A DNA stretch of 59,527 nucleotides from Candidatus Hydrogenedentota bacterium (GCA_026415215.1 JAOAHN010000120.1:1-59527), one strand, 5' to 3'. Counted from the first letter of the stretch, positions 27,608-37,648 are shown. Notes: generated from the letters alone by a model not told the origin. Numbers and translations are program-made.

Positions 27608-27655
27608 TTTTTGGGGAAAAGGGAATTTAGGAATCGAAGTTAGTTTATGCTTTGA

Positions 27656-28720
27656 CTATTTATGCTTTCCAAAGTGTTTTTCAAAAAAACTGTAAGCTAA
27701 CTCTCTTATTTCAGGGGGAAAATCATGTCCACAGTTGGGATATACCACTTCTATATTTTTCTCAGCATTGAAAAGTTTGTATATTTTTTTGGCGGACTCG
27801 ACGCATTCTTTTACTCCTTCCACATTAAAATTGTCATCATGAATAGGGGCATTGATGAAGATCGGTCTGGGGGCTAAGGAGGCTAAAATTTCCGGCATGT
27901 CAAATGGTAAGAGGTCTGGATTCTTTTCATATTTTTCGGCGATAAGGGGCATATATCCTTTGTGAGACCAGCCTGTAAGATCACCATTGTAATACTTGTG
28001 CATGCTTGTGAACCCACAGCTCGTTGCAAATACTTTTATTCTTTTGTCGAATAATCCAAGGAATAGGGTATTGTGTCCTCCCAGCGAATGTCCTATTGCT
28101 CCAATTTTATCGGGATTAACTTCTTTCATTGATAGGAGTAAATCTACACATCTCATATGATTCCATATACCCTTTGCAGTTGCAGATTTATACCCCATCT
28201 TGTAAGGGTCGATTTTGTAGTCACCAAATCCGGGGTAGTCTGGAACTACAACTACGAATCCTCTTTCCCCTAATTCTTTTGCTATATGACGGTTGTACCT
28301 ATCATCTAAGCCTACGGGACTACCTTTTCCAATATCCACCGTTTGGTGTAGGCATACTATCCCTGGAACTTTGTCTTTAGTCTCTTTGGGAATGAGGAGG
28401 TAGACTGGTAGTCTATCATTTAGTTCCGAGGTAAACCACATCTTTTTTCTTAAGTATGAACCCATATCTTCGGTTTTTTCCACGAATATGTCTAAGTTAG
28501 GTAGAGTATCTCTCGAAGGTATGGGTCCTGAGGCAAGCATAAAATTATTCTGAATATGTTCTCTCCTGATTAACCAATCCTCTATTTTTAGTATTGGATG
28601 TTCAGTTCCTTTTGCATCAATATAGTAGTTAAGGTTTACTCTATCTTTGTAGAATGGTGGTTTTGAATAAGGGTCTGACTGAGTGATGATAATGGATAGA
28701 AAAAAGATGATATGAATCAT
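27656..28720 (-). CDS. Exported alpha/beta hydrolase (dienelactone hydrolase/acetyl xylan esterase-like)
   Basis: Serine hydrolase of 354 residues with a short N-terminal hydrophobic signal (residues 2-14). The nucleophile elbow is GHSLGGH with Ser212; the acid is probably Asp295 or Asp296 (PIHDDNF) and the histidine is His332 (NCGHDFPPE). The fold order and the DYPGFGDY segment fit the dienelactone hydrolase/abhydrolase_7 group often annotated as acetyl xylan esterases in polysaccharide-degrading bacteria. It is the last gene of the ten-gene minus-strand run, 16 bases after a secreted glycosidase-like gene, suggesting de-esterification of glycan outside the cytoplasm. The substrate is inferred from context. 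Confidence 0.82.
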   Translation of the reverse strand: MIHIIFFLSIIITQSDPYSKPPFYKDRVNLNYYIDAKGTEHPILKIEDWLIRREHIQNNFMLASGPIPSRDTLPNLDIFVEKTEDMGSYLRKKMWFTSELNDRLPVYLLIPKETKDKVPGIVCLHQTVDIGKGSPVGLDDRYNRHIAKELGERGFVVVVPDYPGFGDYKIDPYKMGYKSATAKGIWNHMRCVDLLLSMKEVNPDKIGAIGHSLGGHNTLFLGLFDKRIKVFATSCGFTSMHKYYNGDLTGWSHKGYMPLIAEKYEKNPDLLPFDMPEILASLAPRPIFINAPIHDDNFNVEGVKECVESAKKIYKLFNAEKNIEVVYPNCGHDFPPEIRELAYSFFEKHFGKHK

Positions 28721-28736
28721 GTCAGATTTTATACTC

Positions 28737-30194
28737 CTAATTGAAGTTTATGGAGTAAATTTCTGCGTCTTTCATTTTGAAACAGAGTCTTATTGTTCTG
28801 CTGTCTAAGCAGAGAATATCTTTTTTATCTTTCCATTTTATTACCTTTTCGATTTTATTCCCTTTTAAGGGTATGCAATTTTCATAGGAAAAAGGCAAAA
28901 TTGTGTTGCCTTTTTCGTCTTGAATTTCTATCAAGACATAACCAGTTGCAGAAGTTGCAAAATTTAGCGAGATTTGTTTCCCTGAGAATCTGAAAGGTTT
29001 TGTGTAAATATAACCTTCATTAAATCCCGCTGATATAGATGTGAAAGCGTCGAGGCGAAGTGTGTATCTTTGGATATGACCTGAAGGTAGTGCATAATGC
29101 TTTTGGATGTAGATAGCCATTTCATATTCATTTGCTTGGACAATGCCTCTAACAGGAAAGTTGGCTCTGGAGACCCAATTTTCAGGGCCGGGCTCTGGCT
29201 TTAAAAAAGCTTCGAGGAAGATCCGATTATAAATATTTCCTCCTCGGCTACTCATTAGTATTACATCAGAACAATCGTAAGCGTAATCTTTTTCTACATT
29301 TAAAGAGGTTAACTCCTCTTCTTCAAGGGCATTGCACCCTGGGACAAATCTACCGCATAAAGAGATGTAAATTTGGGGGGCCCTAAAATATGGTAATGTT
29401 TGGTTAGTATATATATGTTCCCACGGTGCTTTTCCTTTCTCCATTACAGTGGGTTTTTCCCAATGTATAAAGTCCCCACTTGTGGTTTTGCTTATCCATC
29501 GGTATTTATTCTCAGGTCCATTCCAAGTTCTGAAGTACAATACATACTTATTTTCAGAATCGGACCAAAAAGCTACATTTAATGAATCGAACTCATAACC
29601 TTTAAGGATAGGTTCATTACACATTTTCTCCCAATGTATCCCATCGTCAGATACAAATGCATACAAACCTGAATCAAAGGTACCGGCGATAGCCTTGTAT
29701 CTTTCGCTAGCAGGTATTCCAGGCTTTGTATCAAGAAATGGGGCAAAATTGTGAGAGAAAGGAGGGTCATTTGCTAATATAACATTATTATTTTTAGTGC
29801 CCATTACACTGTAAATGCCTAAATCTGGTTTAGTAAAGTTAATTCCGTCGAAACTTTCCGCATAGCAGGTAACTTCATTGGTAGAACCGTCTTTACCAGA
29901 TGTGGGTAATCCTCTATAATACAGTCTATATAAATTCCCGTCTTTTATAAGCGTAACATAGCCACTGTATTTTCCCTCCCATGGTTTGTCAAATTTTAGA
30001 ACACATTCTCTTGGATGAGGAGTGTTGATTTTCAACTCCGCATTTATTAACTTATCTATTAGAAAGTAATCAACAAATATCTCCCTTCTATTGTTGATAT
30101 TTATGATCTCTTCCCCTTTTGTGTGTAGATTATTTGTCTGAGATATTATATGAGGAATAATTATAAAAGTAATAGTAATAAGCATTGAGTTCAA
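28737..30194 (-). CDS. Secreted beta-propeller protein, glycosidase-like
   Basis: A 485-residue protein with a signal segment at residues 1-19. The body has repeated strand-rich blades with SFDGINF and SDDGIHWEKM motifs, and FVDYFLID near the N-terminus. These resemble the five-bladed propellers of GH32/GH43/GH130-like or sialidase-like proteins that are numerous and mostly uncharacterised in Planctomycetes-like bacteria. The last 110 residues (SISAGFNEGYIYTKPF onwards) form a beta-sandwich-like extension. I cannot assign catalytic residues. Tight spacing (16 bases each side) places it in the same transcript as the B12-type radical SAM gene and the hydrolase gene. A role in trimming or binding glycan is plausible. 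Confidence 0.75.
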   Translation of the reverse strand: MNSMLITITFIIIPHIISQTNNLHTKGEEIININNRREIFVDYFLIDKLINAELKINTPHPRECVLKFDKPWEGKYSGYVTLIKDGNLYRLYYRGLPTSGKDGSTNEVTCYAESFDGINFTKPDLGIYSVMGTKNNNVILANDPPFSHNFAPFLDTKPGIPASERYKAIAGTFDSGLYAFVSDDGIHWEKMCNEPILKGYEFDSLNVAFWSDSENKYVLYFRTWNGPENKYRWISKTTSGDFIHWEKPTVMEKGKAPWEHIYTNQTLPYFRAPQIYISLCGRFVPGCNALEEEELTSLNVEKDYAYDCSDVILMSSRGGNIYNRIFLEAFLKPEPGPENWVSRANFPVRGIVQANEYEMAIYIQKHYALPSGHIQRYTLRLDAFTSISAGFNEGYIYTKPFRFSGKQISLNFATSATGYVLIEIQDEKGNTILPFSYENCIPLKGNKIEKVIKWKDKKDILCLDSRTIRLCFKMKDAEIYSINFN

Positions 30195-30210
30195 TATAAA
30201 TATATCCTTT

Positions 30211-31656
30211 TTAGTTTTTTTGTTTAGGCCATTTTTTTATTGCTAATCCTAACCAATATTTAAAAGCCTTTACTTGATTTATTGTGTGATTTGGTCTACG
30301 AACGCTTCTTTCTATGGTTCTAAGAAAGTATTTCGGACGAAGGTAATATCTCCTATAAGCCGATTGGACTTTCTTCAAGAGAGTTTCGAAATCTGGATAG
30401 GTGTTGGGTAGATAAGATGGATAGACTTGTCCTACAAATTCATAGCATTGACCTTCTTTTAGTGCAAGTTCTGCGAGAGGAGTTCCTGGAGCTATGTAAT
30501 AGGAGAAAAATACAACATAGTCTATGTTAAGTTCACAGGCGAACTTTATAGTTTCATCACTCATTTCGGGGGTTTCAGTAGGAAAGCCAAGCACAAAAAA
30601 AGCCCGCGTTTCCATGCCTACTTCTTTTGCCCACTTTACCGCATTTCTACATTGTTCGAGAGTATGGCCTTTCCTTATTAGCTTCAGAATTTCAGGATTT
30701 CCTGATTCGATGCCAAATTGTATACTATAGCACCCTGCTTCTGCCATTTGTTGGAGCATTTCTTTTGTTAGAGTATTTACTCTGGAAAGTACTGACCATA
30801 CAAGATTAATTTTTTCTGATTTTATTAGGAAGCAGAATTTTTCTATCCACTCAGGAAGAATGCAGAAGTTGTCGTCCCAAAATATTATGTTTTTTACTTT
30901 GTACTTTGCAATTAGTTCTTTGATTTCTTCAATTACATTTTCTGGACTCCTTCTCCTAAATGGAGAAGCATATTTTCCTCCTTGGTAACAAAACTTACAT
31001 CTACCCCACGGGCAACCCCGAGCAGTAATCATTGGCATAGCGGGTCTTTTAGGGCTAAGGCTCGGAAGTGGTTCGTATAGCTCACTGTTGTATATGTGAC
31101 GAGCAGGAAATGGTAGTATGTCTAAGTTCTCAACTATTTTACCTATAGGATTAGCAACTATCTCTCCGCTGGATTTTCTATATATAAGACCTTGAGTATC
31201 GTATGGTGTTCTGGATTGTCTTAACTTTTCTAAAAGTTCAAAAAGAGACAACTCAGCGTCTCCAGGCAAAACATAGTCTATCTCAGGGCAATCAGATAAT
31301 ACTGTTTCTCCGAACGAAGTTGTATGAGGACCTCCCATTATAATAGGGGTATCCTTAAGGTATTCTTTTAGCTTTTTAACGAGTGAATATGCGGAATTAG
31401 GTATGAATGTTGTGAATGATGAGATTCCTATTATATCTGGTTTTAATTCTGTTATTCTTTCTACGGTGCTTTTCTCATCCAACTGTTCTGCTATCGCATC
31501 CACAAAACTACAATTGTATGGCCCATTCTTCTCAAGAAAGGAAGATAGGTACCCTACTCCTAAAGGTGGTAGTAAACCGATTTGTTTCTTAGCTTGTTTA
31601 CTGCCAATGGTGCGAGCAAAAGGGTAAGGAGGCATTACGAAAACTACTTTAATCAT
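30211..31656 (-). CDS. B12-binding-domain radical SAM protein with a C-x4-C-x2-C motif
   Basis: Protein of 481 residues. The N-terminal cobalamin-binding-like domain (about 1-150) contains PPLGVGYLSSFLE and IIMGGPHTTSF; the radical SAM domain follows. The cluster motif reads C-PWGR-C-KF-C, that is four rather than three residues between the first two cysteines; I checked the codons. Downstream FGIESGNPEIL and LGFPTETPEM are typical of the BchE-like group. It shares layout with the protein at 23883-25322, but the two are not close copies. It lies between a family 2 glycosyltransferase and a secreted glycosidase-like gene. Chemistry on a glycan or lipid carrier is an inference. Confidence 0.87.
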   Translation of the reverse strand: MIKVVFVMPPYPFARTIGSKQAKKQIGLLPPLGVGYLSSFLEKNGPYNCSFVDAIAEQLDEKSTVERITELKPDIIGISSFTTFIPNSAYSLVKKLKEYLKDTPIIMGGPHTTSFGETVLSDCPEIDYVLPGDAELSLFELLEKLRQSRTPYDTQGLIYRKSSGEIVANPIGKIVENLDILPFPARHIYNSELYEPLPSLSPKRPAMPMITARGCPWGRCKFCYQGGKYASPFRRRSPENVIEEIKELIAKYKVKNIIFWDDNFCILPEWIEKFCFLIKSEKINLVWSVLSRVNTLTKEMLQQMAEAGCYSIQFGIESGNPEILKLIRKGHTLEQCRNAVKWAKEVGMETRAFFVLGFPTETPEMSDETIKFACELNIDYVVFFSYYIAPGTPLAELALKEGQCYEFVGQVYPSYLPNTYPDFETLLKKVQSAYRRYYLRPKYFLRTIERSVRRPNHTINQVKAFKYWLGLAIKKWPKQKN

Positions 31657-31674
31657 GATTTTATCTCTGTGTGT

Positions 31675-32838
31675 TTAAGAGAAAAATTCTTCCTCTTCTG
31701 AAACCCTTACTCCAAATAATCCTATCAATATAGAACTAAATAATATTTGGATACTTTGGATAAAAGCAAGGCTAAATAAAAAAAATAGAGTTTGATAGTT
31801 GAAAATTCCACTTAGAATAGATAAGATTCCACTGATGATACATCCCGTTGTTCCGAGGAGGGTGCCTATCTCAACTTTAATTACTTTTGAAAATAGTTTC
31901 AAAAAGTTAGATGGTTTATACTTAAATTTGGAGCCTTTTACTCTTCCTTGAGCGATTACTCCTATTAAAAGTATTTGTGTTCCTATAACATTTAACACGA
32001 GCCCTGTGAAATATAGTAGCAACGGATAGGTTCTGTTTGACATAGTCACTACCAATAAATAGGAGAGAGTTGAAAGTAATGTTCCAGGTATTAAAAACCA
32101 TCCAAGAGAAGAAAAATGAAACATTAGTTGAAGATGTCGCCATCCATCTCTTAAAGTCCTTAAGTGAGGTCTTCTACCTCTTTGATCAGGATAAAAACTT
32201 ATAGGAACCTCTACAATATTGACCCCTGCCCATTTGGCTTTTGCAACCATCTCAGAAGCAAACTCCATGCCCTCAGAGTGTAAATCCAATTTTCTTAATG
32301 CTTCTCGAGTGACCCCTCTCATACCAGAATTAATATCTGATATTTTAGTTTTAAAGAGTATATTTGCGAGAAAAGTCATCATCGGTGTTCCAATATATCT
32401 GTGTAGAAATGGCATGGCATTTTTAGCAATTTTACCCTTAATTCTTGAACCTATTACCAACTGATAGCCAGCTCTCAATTTTTCCAGTATTTTAGGTAGG
32501 TCTGCTGGGTCATATGAAAGGTCAGAATCGAAAAATATGATATATTTCCCTTGGGATTCTGCGAATCCCTTCCTCAAAGCGTTTCCATATCCTTTTTCCA
32601 GGACTGTGACTACTTTAGCCCCTAACTTTTCTGCAATAATTCTTGAGTTGTCTGTGGAGTTATTGTCAGCAACTATTATTTCAGCTTTTATATTATTTTG
32701 TTCAATTATTTCTTTGATTTTCTCTATACATTTGCCAATAGTTTTCTCCTCATTCAAACATGGCAACACTATGCTCAGTTCAATATCTCTATTAGACTCT
32801 AAGTCCATAGCAGATTCTTCTGAATTTATAATTCGCAT
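31675..32838 (-). CDS. Family 2 glycosyltransferase with C-terminal membrane helices (DPM1/GtrB-like)
   Basis: A 387-residue inverting glycosyltransferase. The N-terminal GT-A domain shows SIVLPCLNEEKTIGKC, ADNNSTDNS and the metal/nucleotide motif DSDLSYDPADL. About four helices occupy residues 230-380. This layout fits polyprenyl-phosphate sugar synthases (dolichol-phosphate mannose synthase, GtrB), which make the lipid-linked donor used by GT-C enzymes. The two GT-C/TPR genes immediately upstream in the same operon are therefore its likely customers. This substrate link is inferred from family knowledge. The first in-frame ATG gives a short polar leader before the domain; a second Met at residue 11 is also possible. 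Confidence 0.9.
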   Translation of the reverse strand: MRIINSEESAMDLESNRDIELSIVLPCLNEEKTIGKCIEKIKEIIEQNNIKAEIIVADNNSTDNSRIIAEKLGAKVVTVLEKGYGNALRKGFAESQGKYIIFFDSDLSYDPADLPKILEKLRAGYQLVIGSRIKGKIAKNAMPFLHRYIGTPMMTFLANILFKTKISDINSGMRGVTREALRKLDLHSEGMEFASEMVAKAKWAGVNIVEVPISFYPDQRGRRPHLRTLRDGWRHLQLMFHFSSLGWFLIPGTLLSTLSYLLVVTMSNRTYPLLLYFTGLVLNVIGTQILLIGVIAQGRVKGSKFKYKPSNFLKLFSKVIKVEIGTLLGTTGCIISGILSILSGIFNYQTLFFLFSLAFIQSIQILFSSILIGLFGVRVSEEEEFFS

Positions 32839-32916
32839 AGATTTATTATGGAACCAACGCTAAAAGCGCTATTAGATAATAAAAATGTTTTTTATTCATC
32901 ATTGTTTGGGGGCAGT

Positions 32917-35397
32917 TTAATTTGCGCTAATGAGCATAATTTTATTATATATCTTTAGAGCTTCCTCATAATCTAATTTTTTCCCCGAAAAGACTCCCTC
33001 AATGTCAATCTTATAGGGAGTATCATTGGAAGATTCTATAAAGTCTGCTATTGTAGAGATAAAGTTTTCTTTATCCTGAAATTCCAGGTAAACACTAGCC
33101 ACTGCAGAGGTAATTCCAATATTGTAAGGAGATGTTTCCAAACCTTTGAGATAGAAGTGTAACGCTTCTTTTTTCTCGCCTTGCGAATATAGAATATCTC
33201 CATAATTTGCATATGCAAGTGTGAAATGGGGATTTTTAGTTATACACATTTCTAATATCTCTTTTGCCTTTTGTAAGTCGCCATGGTTGAGGTAAATGAT
33301 AGCCATGTTGTTGAGAGCCATTGGATAAAATCTTTTGAGTTTTGTTGAAGCCGTGTAGTACTTTAATGCGTCTTCATATCTGCCCATTTGTTGATAGATG
33401 ACTCCGAGATTGTAATATAGTTCAGGGCTCTTGGAGTTAAACCTTAGAGACTCTTTAATTATTTCCTCTGCTTTATTAAATTCATTGTTTTCGACATATA
33501 ATTCGCAAAGATTGATGACTGGTATAATAAATTTCTTTTCTGATTCGATACTTTTTATAAAATGCGATTCCGCCTCTTTCAAATTCCCTAATTTCTTATA
33601 TGCTATGGCAATGTCGTTATGTGCTCGTGGGTCTTGGGGATTTATAGAAAGTGCTTGTAAGAATTCTCCTATAGATTCTTCGTATTTGCCAAGTTTCATG
33701 AGCTGAGCACCGATATGGTAGTGTAAGTCCTCTTTATACATAGGGTGTTGTTTAGATGTTTCTGTATTTAGTGCCAGTTTAAGGAGCGAAGTTGCGAGCT
33801 CTGGGTATCCAAGTTTTGCAAAGGCGTGTCCTAATCTAAAGGGCATGTAAGTCATGGGCGGTTCAGGACTTTGAATTAGATATTTAGCTTCTTGGATGGC
33901 TTCTTCGATTCTACCCACTCTAAGGAATGAATCTGCCCTATCATAGTGCCACCTGCACATATCGGGCTCGTAAGAAATTATTTCTATATTTGAAAGGATG
34001 TATAGAATAGCGAGTAAAGAAATCAATGCTCCCGTTTTCAACCAATGGCGCATCTTTATGCTTAATACAACTTCAGATATTCCAAATCCTCCTATTATTA
34101 GCATAACTCCTAAGAGGGGAACGCGTGCTCGTGCGTTAACAAAAAATGGTAAAAATGAGGCAAAGTAGGAAAAAATGAGAAGGAAAGTGAGTATGAGTAG
34201 GTCATAATCAATTTTGTATTCCTTGGAACTATGCCACTCGGAGAATAACTTAAGAAATAGCATGAAAATTCCGAAGATAAATGTTGATAGTATGACTGGG
34301 AACCCGGGAAGAAATTTTAGTGGAGGATAGAAGTTTTTCTCACCTTCAACAACTTTATTTTCTGTGATTTCTTTAGGACTCCAGAATAAGATTGCTTTTC
34401 TGATTGTGAGTTTAAGAGTATCAAATGGATGATGGATAATGTAGTTTATAGCCATTCTTGCAAATATTTTCGAAGCTTCTGAATGAGTTACCTCTTTTCC
34501 TAATTGCTTGCCTAAACCCTTTACGACATTGTTGTAGTGCCAAACTGTCCAGTTCCCAGTGCCTTCTAACTCTTGTAAATAAGGTAGCCAAGGAGTAACA
34601 CCATCTGAGTCATGGCTATTACCTATTAATAAGTTTTCGCCGAAGTAGGTTGAGATAGGTACAAATTCTCCTGAGACGAGATAATTTCTGACAGTTACTG
34701 GAGTTATTACAGTTATTATTCCTATTATAAAAAACAGTGTAAGTATTAATAACATCTTTATATTTTTTTGGACTAATTTCTTATACACAAGCCAGAGTAA
34801 TGCGCAAGGAACATATACTAAAATATTGGGTCTCATAATCGCGTATATCCCTATTATTATTCCCCCTACGAAAATTAGAAGCACGGAATGTTTTTTCTCT
34901 GCATAGTACAAGCAAAAAAGCATACATGGAATCAGAAATACGAAAATTGCTGGATCATTCACTTCTCCTTCGTAGTAAATAAAGGCCCAGTAAGTTGCTA
35001 CAAGGAATGATGCACATAAACCTGCAGTAGCGGAATAGAACATTTTTCTGCATAGTGCATATATTAGAATTATGTGAAAAAGCCCGAGCATTATGTTGAT
35101 TATTCTGGGTGCTAAATATGAGCCGTCGAACAGGTAATATACTAAAGCGAGGAAATATGGGTACCCTGGGGGACGATAGTAGGGTGTTGTTGGAATTTGT
35201 GGATCTGGGACACCCTCTCGAACATTCCAATCTCCGGATAACATTGCCCTTGCTTGGTAATCTTGGACATCAAGGTCTTGCCTTAGGGCTATAAAGTCAG
35301 GTGCTTCTACTAAATAAAATAAATATATAGTTCTCAGGAATATACCAATGATTAGAATCCAAGTTAAAATTACCCAACTTTTAACACTTCTCTTCAT
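32917..35397 (-). CDS. GT-C glycosyltransferase (family 39-like) with about nine TPRs
   Basis: An 826-residue fusion, a close paralogue of the 1246-residue protein at 12439-16179. Shared landmarks in order are the DLDVQDYQARA acidic loop, TPYYRPPGYPY, EGEVNDPAIF, FGENLLIGN, LEGTGNW, HSEAS and LKFLPGFP. The membrane domain covers about 1-470; the TPR part begins around YEPDMCRWHYDRADSFLR and runs to about 810 (for example AHNDIAIAYKKLGNLKEAE). It should use a polyprenyl-phosphate sugar on the outer face of the inner membrane. The neighbouring family 2 glycosyltransferase could supply that donor. It is separated from the next GT-C/TPR gene by 21 bases. Confidence 0.88.
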   Translation of the reverse strand: MKRSVKSWVILTWILIIGIFLRTIYLFYLVEAPDFIALRQDLDVQDYQARAMLSGDWNVREGVPDPQIPTTPYYRPPGYPYFLALVYYLFDGSYLAPRIINIMLGLFHIILIYALCRKMFYSATAGLCASFLVATYWAFIYYEGEVNDPAIFVFLIPCMLFCLYYAEKKHSVLLIFVGGIIIGIYAIMRPNILVYVPCALLWLVYKKLVQKNIKMLLILTLFFIIGIITVITPVTVRNYLVSGEFVPISTYFGENLLIGNSHDSDGVTPWLPYLQELEGTGNWTVWHYNNVVKGLGKQLGKEVTHSEASKIFARMAINYIIHHPFDTLKLTIRKAILFWSPKEITENKVVEGEKNFYPPLKFLPGFPVILSTFIFGIFMLFLKLFSEWHSSKEYKIDYDLLILTFLLIFSYFASFLPFFVNARARVPLLGVMLIIGGFGISEVVLSIKMRHWLKTGALISLLAILYILSNIEIISYEPDMCRWHYDRADSFLRVGRIEEAIQEAKYLIQSPEPPMTYMPFRLGHAFAKLGYPELATSLLKLALNTETSKQHPMYKEDLHYHIGAQLMKLGKYEESIGEFLQALSINPQDPRAHNDIAIAYKKLGNLKEAESHFIKSIESEKKFIIPVINLCELYVENNEFNKAEEIIKESLRFNSKSPELYYNLGVIYQQMGRYEDALKYYTASTKLKRFYPMALNNMAIIYLNHGDLQKAKEILEMCITKNPHFTLAYANYGDILYSQGEKKEALHFYLKGLETSPYNIGITSAVASVYLEFQDKENFISTIADFIESSNDTPYKIDIEGVFSGKKLDYEEALKIYNKIMLISAN

Positions 35398-35418
35398 ATT
35401 AGTATTGTGTCTTTGTGA

Positions 35419-37611
35419 CTAATTATCCAGTGTTTTAAGTTCTTCCTCCACTCCGGGATAATTCGGTTGAATAGAAAGTATTTTTTCAAAATATTTTTTT
35501 GCTTCTTTCGGCATGGAAAGCTCTTTATAGATTTTCCCAAGATTAAAAAGAGCATCTGGTAGATTGCTATCTATAGATAGAGCCTTTTCGAAAAAGTCCT
35601 TCGATTTTTGAATGTTTCCCATTTTAAAATAGACGAGACCTAAATTGTTTAAAACATGAGGGTTTTTAGGACTGAGGTTGATGGCTTTTGATAAGTATTC
35701 CTCAGCTTTTGTAAATTCACCCAGTACCAGATACGAATTTCCCAGGTGAAACCATGTTTTCCACAAGTTAGGGTCGATTTCTACGGCCTTAAGGAAGCAA
35801 AACTTAGCTTCCTCAGGCATATTTAGGGAATATAAGTAAACTCTGCCGAGATTTATCCAGCCTAAAGTATATACAGGGTTTATACTTGTAGCTTTCGTAT
35901 AGAGTTCTCGAGCTTTTTGAAGGTTTCCTTCTAATTCTTCCATATACCCGAGATTGTTATGAACAGTTGGGGAAAGAGGATTCATTTCTAATGCTTTTAA
36001 AAAGTGTATTTTTGCTTCGGTGGGTTCATTTGTCTGTAAATAAATCTCGCCGAGCAATAGATAATATTCGTGATTCTTTGGATTAATCTCAATTGCTTTT
36101 AGAACTAAGTTTTTTGACTCTTCTAATTTGGAGTTTGAGTATAAGGCTAAGGCTTTGTGATACAAGTATCTTGATTTGTCCGGTGAATATGAAGCCAGAG
36201 AGACATAGGAAGCAATTACGCAGAGAGTTAGTAAGCTGACAATTTTTAGCTTTTTGCAGGGGGTTAAATAATTTTTATTCTCAACTATGTTTCCTATTAA
36301 GGAGGCGGAGAATATGCTCATGTACGCAATTATAGGAACTCTATATCTTTCTGAGACAAAGAAAGGGATTACAGAAGATGAGTAAAGTATAGAAGAAAGA
36401 AATAGAAACAAGTATAACTCTGATTCATTTCTGTTTGATGGAGAGGAAATTCTTAAAATTAAGCATAGGGTTGAAAACAAAAATAAAGCGAAAAGATTCT
36501 GGAAATTAGGTAGGTATTTTAATATTGTATTTTCAATTTCGTACTGAATGACTTTCCCGTCCGATACTATATGGGGGCCCCAAAATAAGAAGAATTTTCT
36601 TAGGGTTAACTTGATAGCATCTTCTGGAGATTTTTTCCAAAACTCCGACGATTTCTTATAGAAAAAGTTTGATGCCTCTGAAAAAGAAAAGGGTGTTCCG
36701 CGGTGTTTTATTCCGAGTCCCGCTACAAGGTATCTATAGTTAAAGCAACTCCAATTATCAAACCCGCAGAGGTTGTTTATGTCGGGGATAGTAGGTGAAT
36801 CCCCTGTAGAATATGGATTATTCCCTATGTATGTATTAATACCTCCAAAACATGAGATAAGAAAGAATTCTTTGCTTACCATATAATTTCTAATGAATAC
36901 GGGGATGAGTGGCAAAATTACTCCAATTGTAAAAATTAGAACATACCTGAGTATTTTCTGGTACGAAGGAAAATGTTTATAGAAAACGAAACCTAAAAAT
37001 AGGAAGTATAGTATTAATGCATTCGGTCTGAATAGTGCAAATATTCCAAGAATTACACCTGTAAAGGTTAAATAGATAGGTTTAAGGTATAACAAATACT
37101 TTGCAAAGGACCATATCATGATAATAGTAATTGTTATTACCCAAGTAGGGTAATTTATCTCCTGCTCGAAGTATATAGTTTGCCATAGAGTGCTGAGTAA
37201 CAGAGCAGAGATAAGACCCGTAATGCGGTTGTGGAATAAATCTGTAGCAACCCGGTATATTAGAAGTATATTTAGTAGACCTATTATAACTTGCACAGCA
37301 CGTGGGACTTGTAAGTTTTCTCCAAAGATAAAATAGATGATAGAAAGTATATATGGGTATCCGGGAGGTCTACCGTAAGGAGTTTTTTCTATCAGCGGAT
37401 CTTCACCCGTAGGAGAGGGGTATGAAGGACCGTGGATAATTTTTTTTGCCCAGTAATCGTTAAACTGTGGGTCGAGTATCAACTGATGGTATTCAGGGTA
37501 TTTGGATATTTGAAAATAATATATCAACCTAATAACTAATGCAACCAGGAGGATGATAGAGAGAAGGATGTATACTATTCTCTTATTTTTATTAGTCGGT
37601 GGAGGTATCAT
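35419..37611 (-). CDS. GT-C glycosyltransferase (family 39-like) with about seven TPRs
   Basis: A 730-residue paralogue of the other two fusions but more diverged. Landmarks: DPQFNDYWAKK acidic loop, TPYGRPPGYPY, INTYIGNNP, FSFSEAS and KYLPNF. The GT-C part covers about 1-470; TPR units such as VHNNLGYMEELEGNLQKARE and HVLNNLGLVYFKMGNIQKSK run to the end. It follows the NtrC-type regulator gene by 37 bases on the same strand, so the two-component system and the transferases may be co-transcribed. The acceptor is unknown; by analogy with TMTC enzymes a protein acceptor is possible. Confidence 0.87.
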   Translation of the reverse strand: MIPPPTNKNKRIVYILLSIILLVALVIRLIYYFQISKYPEYHQLILDPQFNDYWAKKIIHGPSYPSPTGEDPLIEKTPYGRPPGYPYILSIIYFIFGENLQVPRAVQVIIGLLNILLIYRVATDLFHNRITGLISALLLSTLWQTIYFEQEINYPTWVITITIIMIWSFAKYLLYLKPIYLTFTGVILGIFALFRPNALILYFLFLGFVFYKHFPSYQKILRYVLIFTIGVILPLIPVFIRNYMVSKEFFLISCFGGINTYIGNNPYSTGDSPTIPDINNLCGFDNWSCFNYRYLVAGLGIKHRGTPFSFSEASNFFYKKSSEFWKKSPEDAIKLTLRKFFLFWGPHIVSDGKVIQYEIENTILKYLPNFQNLFALFLFSTLCLILRISSPSNRNESELYLFLFLSSILYSSSVIPFFVSERYRVPIIAYMSIFSASLIGNIVENKNYLTPCKKLKIVSLLTLCVIASYVSLASYSPDKSRYLYHKALALYSNSKLEESKNLVLKAIEINPKNHEYYLLLGEIYLQTNEPTEAKIHFLKALEMNPLSPTVHNNLGYMEELEGNLQKARELYTKATSINPVYTLGWINLGRVYLYSLNMPEEAKFCFLKAVEIDPNLWKTWFHLGNSYLVLGEFTKAEEYLSKAINLSPKNPHVLNNLGLVYFKMGNIQKSKDFFEKALSIDSNLPDALFNLGKIYKELSMPKEAKKYFEKILSIQPNYPGVEEELKTLDN

Positions 37612-37648
37612 TTATTCTATCTTTAATAAATATAAATTATTTGAAAAT

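Noticed and set aside
27608-27655. Possible terminator between converging genes
   Set aside because: No inverted repeat with a T-run could be found; the same holds for the very short gaps near 16180, 49876 and 55203.
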